Part shown: piece after piece, positions 1 through 5,685 of the stretch
Numbering within the stretch: position 1 is the first letter of the stretch
How the letters are laid out: the number at the start of each line of letters is the position of its first letter
Assembly: GCA_005804005.1 (NCBI GenBank)
Contig: SYPI01000113.1
Coordinates: forward strand, 1-6,513
Reading direction: 5' to 3'
Length of the DNA: 6,513 nt
Origin: Planctomycetia bacterium
GTDB taxonomy: Bacteria > Planctomycetota > Phycisphaerae > Phycisphaerales > SM1A02
Translations under genes and position numbers: made by a program
The notes under the pieces: model-generated
Databases searched by the model: none
Seen by the model: the letters and a program-made list of their open reading frames with translations, nothing else
Told to the model about the DNA's origin: nothing

Positions 1-1
1 A

Positions 2-853
2 TTTGCCGAACTGACGCCGCTGGATCCGCAGCCGCGGCTCACACTGGAACATCGCGGGTGCCCTCCCGCCTGTCGGCTGATCGATCTCTTCTGCCCGATC
101 GGCTTCGGCACCCGTGGCCTGATCGTTTCTCCACCCAAGGCTGGCAAGACCATCCTCCTCCAGCAGATTGCCCACGGCATCAAGATCAACTACCCGCAGA
201 TCGAGCTGGTGGCGCTGCTGATCGATGAACGCCCCGAAGAAGTGACCGACTTCCAGCGCCATGTCCCCGGAGAGATTCTGGCCAGCAGTAACGATCAGGA
301 TGTCGACCGGCACTGCGCTCTGGGCATCATGGCCATCGAACGCGCCAAAGCCAAGGTCGAGGCTGGCAAGGATGTGGTGGTGCTGCTTGATTCACTGACT
401 CGTCTGGGCCGGGCCTTCAACAACTCCCGCAAGTACGCCATTGGTGGCCGCACCATGTCTGGCGGGTTGGACTCGCGCGCCCTCGAAATCCCCAAGCAGT
501 TGTTCGGCGCAGCCCGCAAGGCCGAGGAAGGCGGCTCACTGACCATCATCGCCTCCTGCCTGATCGACACCGGATCGCGCGCCGACCAAATCATTTTTGA
601 GGAGTTCAAGGGCACCGGCAATATGGAACTGACCCTCGACCGGCAAATCGCCGAACGGCGCACATTCCCAGCGATCAATCTAGGGGCCAGCGGCACACGG
701 AAAGAGCACCTGCTGATGGGCGAGCGGGAGTTGAAGACAGTCACCGCACTGCGGAGGCGGCTCGGCGGCATGCCGCCGTTCGTGCAGATCGAGCAGTTGC
801 TGACGGCACTCAAGCGCTTCCCCGACAACGCCACGCTGGTCGGCAGCGACTAG
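2..853 (+). CDS. rho: Transcription termination factor Rho, 5'-truncated
   Basis: Rho is a hexameric RNA-dependent ATPase/translocase that ends transcription of untranslated RNA in the cytoplasm. The window starts inside the gene, in frame from base 2. The N-terminal region and most of the RNA-binding cold-shock-like domain lie outside; the ATPase domain is complete. Counting from the first full codon: Walker A PPKAGKT at 44-50, LLIDERPEEVTDFQRHV from about 72, Walker B LLDS at about 128-131, EEGGSLTIIAS followed by the R-loop IDTGSR, EEFKGTGNMEL (equivalent of E. coli Lys336 present), and SGTRKE with the arginine-finger residue (E. coli Arg366). The part visible matches E. coli Rho from about residue 138 to the end, with a C-terminus about 3 residues shorter (ends VGSD; the usual TKTN is replaced). 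The Q-loop is two residues longer than in E. coli, with Arg where Lys283 sits. It ends with TAG, 47 bases before the first MCE gene on the same strand. The identification is very secure. Confidence 0.97.
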   Translation, partial: FAELTPLDPQPRLTLEHRGCPPACRLIDLFCPIGFGTRGLIVSPPKAGKTILLQQIAHGIKINYPQIELVALLIDERPEEVTDFQRHVPGEILASSNDQDVDRHCALGIMAIERAKAKVEAGKDVVVLLDSLTRLGRAFNNSRKYAIGGRTMSGGLDSRALEIPKQLFGAARKAEEGGSLTIIASCLIDTGSRADQIIFEEFKGTGNMELTLDRQIAERRTFPAINLGASGTRKEHLLMGERELKTVTALRRRLGGMPPFVQIEQLLTALKRFPDNATLVGSD

Positions 854-900
854 TTGCCAAGCGCGCCCCTGGGCGGGGGGTTTGTGCTACAAATCCGCTC

Positions 901-2151
901 ATGCACCGCGATGTAGTGCGCGCTGGAGTCTTCTGCGCGACCGGGGCTGTTGCCGTGGTCTTGGTCACCGTGGCCCTCTCCAAGGCTGATTGGTTCACCA
1001 AGTACAAGGCGTACACGGTGGTCTTCTCCGTCTCCGACGGGGTTGGCGGGCTGAATCGGGGATCAGAGGTGCGCGTCGGCGGGCTGAAGCGCGGACATGT
1101 GCTTGAGGTCGCCACCATTACCGAGCCCGAGACTGGACGCGTCGTCGAGATCGACGTCCACATCGCTCTGGACCCATCCATCGCCTTGTTTTCCGAACCA
1201 CGCGTCATTCGCATCGCCCCACTGATCGGTACGGCCGCTTGGCTCGACTTCCGCGGGTTGGGGGAAGGAACCACGCCGCTGGCGGCGGGATCTCGCATCA
1301 CCGCCTCGCCGGGCTCGGGAGTTCTCGGCGCAATCCTCGGGCCGGAAGCCGCCGCCCAGACATCCGGAGCCATCGGCGACTTCGGCACTTTCGCCGCCTG
1401 GCTGGCCTCGCTCCCGCGCGACTACAAGGAACATGTCTACCCCGCACTGCTCAACGCCGAAGCCGTCACCGTGAAACTGCGGGACGGTATCGACCTCTGG
1501 ACGCCGCGCATTGATGCCGGATTGGCTTCGGCGGCTTCCGCAGCCCAGAACCTCGATGGCGGCATTACCGAGGCGCGGACCATCATGTCCCAGAGCGCCC
1601 CGAAGATCGACGCCACACTGGACAACGCCGCGGCCGGCACCGCCGACCTACGCGAGATTATGTCCCGGGTCCGCAGCGAAGGATTGGACTCAATGCTGCG
1701 CCTGCTCGCTCGGGCCGAGCAGGGAGTGGAATCATTCAGCAGTGCCATCACCGACCTGCATGATGTCCTGGTGCAGGCCATGCCCGGACTGCGCTCCACT
1801 CTGGAGGATGTGCGAACTTCGGCTGGGCAACTCAAGCTCATGTCCCATGAGATACGACGCAGTCCGTGGAAACTCCTGTATCGCCCCACCACCGATGAGG
1901 TTGCCCACGAGAATCTGTACGGTGCGGCGCGCAGTTTCGCGGTGGCCGCCGACGACCTGCGCGACGCCGGTGAGACGCTGCGGGAAGTGCTCAATCGCGA
2001 AGGAACCCGCTTTGACTCAGACAGCGAGTTCCGCGCCATGATCGAGAAGAAAGTGATGGACTCGGTGGAGCGTTATCGCAAAGCGGAGCGCGCCATGAGT
2101 GACATTCTGCAGGGTGCCTCGCCAGCGGGTGAAGCCTCCGGGACCCGGTGA
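901..2151 (+). CDS. MCE/MlaD-family membrane-anchored protein, first of a tandem pair
   Basis: This 416-residue protein has the layout of MlaD-type MCE proteins, which form periplasmic rings or tubes that carry lipids between the inner and outer membranes. Seen in sequence: a short N-terminus MHRDVVRAG, one hydrophobic segment at about 9-26 (a signal anchor with no lipobox cysteine), then an MCE domain at about 38-138 with the core GLNRGSEVRVGGLKRGHV at 50-67. A long Ala-rich helical region follows (about 150-320) with periodic hydrophobics, then SPWKLLYRP at 321-329 and ENLYGAARSFAVAADDLRD, a tail type I associate with PVC MCE proteins. The ATG at 901 lacks a clear Shine-Dalgarno sequence, but it places the anchor at the extreme N-terminus as expected for the family. 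Its stop overlaps the next gene start by 4 bases. The cargo is unknown, and no MlaE/MlaF partner gene is in view. The family call is strong; a precise role cannot be given. Confidence 0.88.
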   Translation: MHRDVVRAGVFCATGAVAVVLVTVALSKADWFTKYKAYTVVFSVSDGVGGLNRGSEVRVGGLKRGHVLEVATITEPETGRVVEIDVHIALDPSIALFSEPRVIRIAPLIGTAAWLDFRGLGEGTTPLAAGSRITASPGSGVLGAILGPEAAAQTSGAIGDFGTFAAWLASLPRDYKEHVYPALLNAEAVTVKLRDGIDLWTPRIDAGLASAASAAQNLDGGITEARTIMSQSAPKIDATLDNAAAGTADLREIMSRVRSEGLDSMLRLLARAEQGVESFSSAITDLHDVLVQAMPGLRSTLEDVRTSAGQLKLMSHEIRRSPWKLLYRPTTDEVAHENLYGAARSFAVAADDLRDAGETLREVLNREGTRFDSDSEFRAMIEKKVMDSVERYRKAERAMSDILQGASPAGEASGTR

Positions 2152-3386
2152 GCATGGCCGCGGGCGCCCGAAGCGAACTGCGCGCCGGTTTGCTGGTCTT
2201 CTTGGGAATCTGCGGGGCGATCGCCGCCTTGCTGAGCCTGCCCCACGCCTTCACCAGTTGGACTAGCTACACCACGGCAGTGCCGCTGGCCTGGAGCGCC
2301 GACGGGCTGCATTTCGGCTCAAGAGTGCTCCTAGGCGGAATTCATGTCGGCCAGGTTGACGCGGTGGAGTATGTGGGGTCGGATGTGGAGCAGCCGGTGG
2401 TGGTGCTGAGCTTTGTGGTGAAGTCGACCATCCAACTCCGGGAGGGCACCTCGGCGGGGATGGCGCGCGACCTGGTCAGTGGCCAAGCGGAACTCTTGGT
2501 CATCCCGCCAGCGGTCCCCGGAGCCCTGCTCGCCCCTGGCGCCTTCATACCACTGGCCCCATCCGCCACGATTGCCGAGACCGCCTTCGGACCCATGGCT
2601 GGAGCGATCTTCTCCAAGGCCCAGTCCGATCTGAGTTCCTTTTCGAGGGAGTGGCAGAGCCTGCCGCCGCCCGGGGAGACCATGAGCGCTGTGAGTCGGG
2701 GTTGGACGGCGCTCTCTGCGCACCTTGATGATCGGGCCGCCAGATGGAGTGAGAGTTGGGAGTCGGCGCTGGGTGCCGCCCGCCGGGCGCGCGCCAGTGC
2801 CAGCGGTCTTACGGCCGAAGTAATCGGAGAGCAGTCGCGCATGTCGCTGTGGCGTGAGCGATATCTGGCGCTGATCGCTCAGTTCCCCCAGATCCGCGAC
2901 GATGCGATGGCGATCCAGTCGGCGTTCTCCGCAGAGATGTCCCCGCGGGGAGAGGCAGTCTTCACCCGAGCGATGCGGGCCCGGGAGGGAATGCTGGAAG
3001 AGCTGCAGTTGCTCGATGATGTGGCGGCCGAAGCTCGGCTGGTGCAAGGCGAAGCCCGGGCGGAGATGGTGCTCTTGGCCGAGCAGATCGATCGATTGAC
3101 CACCGAAGTAGTGCTCATGCCGTGGTCATTGCTGGGTGGTGTCTTCGGGGATCCCGGCGCCCAGCAGCAGGCGCTCCACGAACTGGCGCAGGCGACCACC
3201 GACCTGCAGGAGGCGCTGGCCGCGCTGCGCAACCTCCTCGAGGCCGCGCCTGAGGTGGCCAGCCGCCATCCGGAGTTACTGCGCCTCTTGCGCGCCTGGC
3301 TAGAGGCGGCTGGAGCCAATGCGGTGGATGTGTCCGAGGCAGTTCGCTCCCTCTCCGGCGGCCAGAGCCAGCCGACTGCCCCCTGA
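2148..3386 (+). CDS. MCE/MlaD-family membrane-anchored protein, second of a tandem pair
   Basis: This 412-residue protein repeats the architecture of its upstream neighbour: basic N-terminus, a hydrophobic segment at about 12-31 (LRAGLLVFLGICGAIAALLS), then a more divergent MCE domain at about 40-138 with the core DGLHFGSRVLLGGIHVGQVDAV at 52-73. A long Ala/Glu/Arg-rich helical region from about 150 to 390 is probably coiled or tubular. MPWSLLGG at 324-331 stands where the neighbour has SPWKLLYRP. The start is taken as GTG 2148, which forms a GTGA overlap with the preceding stop. ATG 2154, two codons later, is equally possible, and neither has a convincing ribosome binding site, so translational coupling is likely. 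By family it is expected in the inner membrane with its bulk in the periplasm, perhaps in a mixed ring with the first MCE protein (inference). No lipoprotein signal is seen. Cargo is unknown. Confidence 0.84.
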   Translation: MSMAAGARSELRAGLLVFLGICGAIAALLSLPHAFTSWTSYTTAVPLAWSADGLHFGSRVLLGGIHVGQVDAVEYVGSDVEQPVVVLSFVVKSTIQLREGTSAGMARDLVSGQAELLVIPPAVPGALLAPGAFIPLAPSATIAETAFGPMAGAIFSKAQSDLSSFSREWQSLPPPGETMSAVSRGWTALSAHLDDRAARWSESWESALGAARRARASASGLTAEVIGEQSRMSLWRERYLALIAQFPQIRDDAMAIQSAFSAEMSPRGEAVFTRAMRAREGMLEELQLLDDVAAEARLVQGEARAEMVLLAEQIDRLTTEVVLMPWSLLGGVFGDPGAQQQALHELAQATTDLQEALAALRNLLEAAPEVASRHPELLRLLRAWLEAAGANAVDVSEAVRSLSGGQSQPTAP

Positions 3387-3388
3387 CC

Positions 3389-4240
3389 GTGGCGCAGGTG
3401 ATTCGGGTCCAGTCCCTGACCCATCCGGGCATCGCCCTGTTTCGCGATGTGACCGACGCCGACCTGCGCGGCGCTCACGGCCTCTGTCTGGTCGAGGGAG
3501 TGCGCATCGTTCGGCGCTTTCTGGACTGGGCCGCCGGGCCCGGAGCTGGCGCGAGGCCCAGCCCGGAACGCCTCCTCCTGACGCCATCGTGCGCCGAATC
3601 ACTGGCCGGTTCGCTAGCTCGGCACCCGGATCTGCCCTGCTTTGTCGGCGATGAGGCGCTGGTGAATCAGATAGCTGGCTACCGACTCCACCGCGGCGCA
3701 CTCGCCTTGGCGCAGCGCGGCGCGGATCCGCTCCCGTCAGCCCTGCCCTCGCCACCGCAACTGCAGACCATTTTGGCTGCCGAAGGAGTGGTGCACGTTG
3801 ACAATCTCGGCTCGCTGTTCCGCAATGCTGGTGCCTTCGGGAGCTGCGGCATCCTGCTAGATTCCGACTGCAGCGATCCACTGCTGCGCAAGACCATTCG
3901 CATCTCCGCCGGGCGCGTCTTCACCGTGCCCTGGGCCCGCGCGGCGCACTGGCCCGACACTCTGCGTGAACTGGCGCAGCGCGGCTGGCGACTCATCGCC
4001 GCCGAGAACTCGCCGTCGGCGATCGCTCTGGGGCAACTTCCACCCGGGGGACCGACGGTGGTAGTGCTGGGCAGAGAAGGTGCTGGCCTGTCGCCGCAGA
4101 CCATGGACCTCTGCCACGCTGTGGTTCGCATTCCAATGGCCGACCCCGACGTCCGGATCAACGCCGACGACCGTCCCAGCCTGAATGTTGCCGTGGCCTC
4201 AGCCGTTTTCCTGCATGAACTGCGCCGCAGCGGCGCGTAG
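3389..4240 (+). CDS. TrmH/SpoU-family RNA 2'-O-methyltransferase
   Basis: This 283-residue protein is a SPOUT-class enzyme that should transfer a methyl group from S-adenosylmethionine to a ribose 2'-OH in tRNA or rRNA. All three SpoU motifs are visible in the C-terminal half: motif 1 DNLGSLFRNAGAFG at 138-151 with Asn139 and Arg145, then DPLLRKTIRISAG; motif 2 VVVLGREGAGL at 224-234; and motif 3 [15 protein letters not shown] at 264-278, which forms part of the trefoil knot. The N-terminal domain (about 1-115) has LVEGVRIVRRFLDW and YRLHRGALAL, typical of the substrate-binding part of this family. The GTG start lies 2 bases after the preceding MCE stop and lacks a Shine-Dalgarno sequence, so coupled translation is likely. 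The stretch between motifs 2 and 3 (ADPDVRINADDRP) seems several residues longer than usual. The 3' end overlaps convergent murA by 42 bases. Target nucleotide cannot be deduced; it is not clearly TrmH, RlmB or TsnR. Confidence 0.93.
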   Translation: MAQVIRVQSLTHPGIALFRDVTDADLRGAHGLCLVEGVRIVRRFLDWAAGPGAGARPSPERLLLTPSCAESLAGSLARHPDLPCFVGDEALVNQIAGYRLHRGALALAQRGADPLPSALPSPPQLQTILAAEGVVHVDNLGSLFRNAGAFGSCGILLDSDCSDPLLRKTIRISAGRVFTVPWARAAHWPDTLRELAQRGWRLIAAENSPSAIALGQLPPGGPTVVVLGREGAGLSPQTMDLCHAVVRIPMADPDVRINADDRPSLNVAVASAVFLHELRRSGA

Positions 4241-5557
4241 GCCGGCACCGCGCGGCTCGACCACCTGCGGAACCTCTTCGCGCACTCGTTCGATCTGGGC
4301 CCCCAGACGGCGCAGCACATCTTCCATCCGCGAGTAGCCGCGATCGAGGTGGTAAACCCGACTGATGGTCGTCTCTCCTTCGGCGGCCAGTCCGGCCAGC
4401 ACCAGGCTGGCGCTGGCTCGCAGGTCGCTGGCCATCACCGGTGCCCCGTACAACCCATCGCAGCCCTGCACCATCACGGTCGGCCCCTCGCGATACACCT
4501 GCGCCCCCATGCGACCCAGCTCGGCCACATGCAGGAATCGCTCCGGATAGATCTTCTCGGTGATGATGCTGTTGCCCTTGGCTAGGCATAGCAGGGCCAT
4601 GAATTGCGCCTGCAAATCCGTGGGGAAGCCCGGGTGCGGCTGGGTAGTGATGATCGCCGGCTTCAGCAGGCGCTCACTAGTGACCCGCACCGTGCAACGG
4701 CGGTCATCGGCGTCAGGAAGCACTTTCTCGACATGGACCCCGATCTCGGTCAGGCGATCAATCGCCGCCAGCAGTGCGTCGTAGGGGAAGTCATCCAGAT
4801 AGACCTCGCCGTTGGTGATCGCCGCCGCCAAGGCATAGGTGCCAGCCACGATTCGATCGGGCATTACTTGATGAGTGACGCCGGAGAGTTCATCGACGCC
4901 ATCGATCACCAGACGGGGGCTACCCGCCCCGCGGATGCGCGCCCCCATGGCGTTGAGCATCTCGACCAGATCCACGATCTCTGGTTCGCAGGCGGCGCTC
5001 TCGATCACGGTGCGACCCTTGGCCAGCGTCGCCGCGCAGAGAACATTGGCGGTCCCGAGCACGGTGGAACCGAACGGGCCGCCGAGGAAAACGGTCGCCC
5101 CCTTGAGACGATCGCACTTGGCATGAATGTTGCCTTCGCGCAGTTCAATCTTGGCACCCAAGGCGCGCAGCCCGCGCAGGTGCAGGTCGACCGGTCGAGC
5201 GCCGAAGGAACATCCGCCCGGCATGGAGATGATCGCCTCGCCGCGTCGGGCCAGCATCGGCCCGAGCACACAGATGCTGGCGCGCATTGTCTTGACGATT
5301 TCGTAACGCGCCGTCACCGCGCTGCGGTCGACGGTGCGCAGCAGCGCCTCGTTCTCATTCAGCTGCACCGACACCCCCAGCTCCCCAAGCAGCCGCGTCA
5401 TGCTGGTGATGTCGCTCAGCGAAGAGAGGTTGCCTAAGCGAACTGTGTCGTCGGTCAGCAGACTGGCCGCCATCAGCGGCAAGGCCGCATTCTTCGACCC
5501 TTCAACACGAACTCGCCCGGAGAGTCTGCGGCCACCTTGAATCACGAACACATCCAT
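4199..5557 (-). CDS. murA: UDP-N-acetylglucosamine 1-carboxyvinyltransferase (MurA)
   Basis: MurA transfers enolpyruvate from phosphoenolpyruvate to UDP-GlcNAc in the cytoplasm, the first committed step of peptidoglycan synthesis, and is the target of fosfomycin. Key residues are present: SKNAALP with Lys22 and Asn23, MRAS with Arg92, the catalytic-loop cysteine Cys116 in [14 protein letters not shown], the catalytic aspartate Asp314 in GFPTDLQAQ, and Arg406 in HLDRGY. With Cys rather than Asp in the loop it is predicted fosfomycin-sensitive. The ATG at 5557 is supported by AGGAG 9 bases upstream and by the N-terminus MDVFVIQGG. At 452 residues it is longer than E. coli MurA (419); part of the excess is a C-terminal tail of about 27 residues after LGAQIERV, rich in Ala, Arg and Glu. 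The last 42 bases lie antisense to the end of the methyltransferase gene. It is transcribed divergently from the reductase gene. Confidence 0.97.
   Translation of the reverse strand: MDVFVIQGGRRLSGRVRVEGSKNAALPLMAASLLTDDTVRLGNLSSLSDITSMTRLLGELGVSVQLNENEALLRTVDRSAVTARYEIVKTMRASICVLGPMLARRGEAIISMPGGCSFGARPVDLHLRGLRALGAKIELREGNIHAKCDRLKGATVFLGGPFGSTVLGTANVLCAATLAKGRTVIESAACEPEIVDLVEMLNAMGARIRGAGSPRLVIDGVDELSGVTHQVMPDRIVAGTYALAAAITNGEVYLDDFPYDALLAAIDRLTEIGVHVEKVLPDADDRRCTVRVTSERLLKPAIITTQPHPGFPTDLQAQFMALLCLAKGNSIITEKIYPERFLHVAELGRMGAQVYREGPTVMVQGCDGLYGAPVMASDLRASASLVLAGLAAEGETTISRVYHLDRGYSRMEDVLRRLGAQIERVREEVPQVVEPRGAGLRAAAAQFMQENG
4222..4236. repeat. 15-base GC palindrome inside the convergent gene overlap
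   Basis: GCGCCGC and GCGGCGC are perfect inverted arms of 7 bases around a single A. In RNA this could fold as a 6-bp stem with a CAG loop (or CUG from the other strand). It lies in the last codons of both convergent genes, so transcripts from either side could form a hairpin near the 3' end. There is no T-run on either side, so it is not a classical intrinsic terminator; it may simply reflect GC-rich codons. Confidence 0.55.
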
Positions 5558-5685
5558 GTGTCTTGGCTCCTGCCGAACCGTGCGCCTCCTGCGCGATCCG
5601 TACCCTATTCTGTCGGCCCGGCCTGCCTGAAGTGGGCAGTTATTTCGTGCCGTTCCGATAGTACCCGCCTCCCACGAGATTGCCC
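5558..5685. other. Divergent intergenic region between murA and the reductase gene
   Basis: These 128 bases must hold the promoters of both divergent genes, unless the reductase starts further downstream. The stretch around 5600-5612 (TACCCTATTC) and 5641-5662 (TATTTCG to CGATAGT) is less GC-rich than its surroundings. GATAGT at 5657-5662 matches 4 of 6 bases of a sigma-70 -10 element for the reductase, but no -35 element stands at the right distance. No riboswitch, tRNA or clear operator was recognised. Promoter positions are therefore unassigned. Confidence 0.5.
5567..5571 (-). promoter_or_regulatory. Ribosome binding site of murA
   Basis: On the minus strand this reads AGGAG, ending 9 bases before the murA ATG. 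It fixes that start and is the only well-placed Shine-Dalgarno sequence found before any complete gene here. A second, perfect AGGAGG occurs on the same strand at 5590-5585, too far upstream (27 bases) to serve this ATG, and no start codon in the murA frame follows it. Confidence 0.75.

Noticed and set aside
295..834. 179-codon open frame on the - strand inside rho
   Set aside because: A Ser/Arg/Pro-rich shadow of the Rho frame, without domain or ribosome binding site.
864..883. Possible intrinsic terminator after rho
   Set aside because: The stem is only 4-5 bp with a very tight loop and is followed by a G-run and three Ts, not a U tract.
881..893. Small inverted repeat TTTGT-GCT-ACAAA just before the first MCE gene
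   Set aside because: Five-base arms occur often by chance; no second copy or promoter element nearby supports an operator.
3300..3881. 193-codon open frame on the - strand across the MCE/methyltransferase junction
   Set aside because: Arg-rich low-complexity translation with no recognisable motif; both sense genes have clear family motifs over the same bases.
4604..5437. 277-codon open frame on the + strand antisense to murA
   Set aside because: It lies wholly opposite murA, its Arg/Gln/His/Asp-rich sequence shows no domain, and long antisense frames are common in GC-rich genes with strong third-position bias.
5657..5662. GATAGT as a -10 promoter element for the reductase
   Set aside because: Only 4 of 6 bases match and there is no -35 element at the right spacing.
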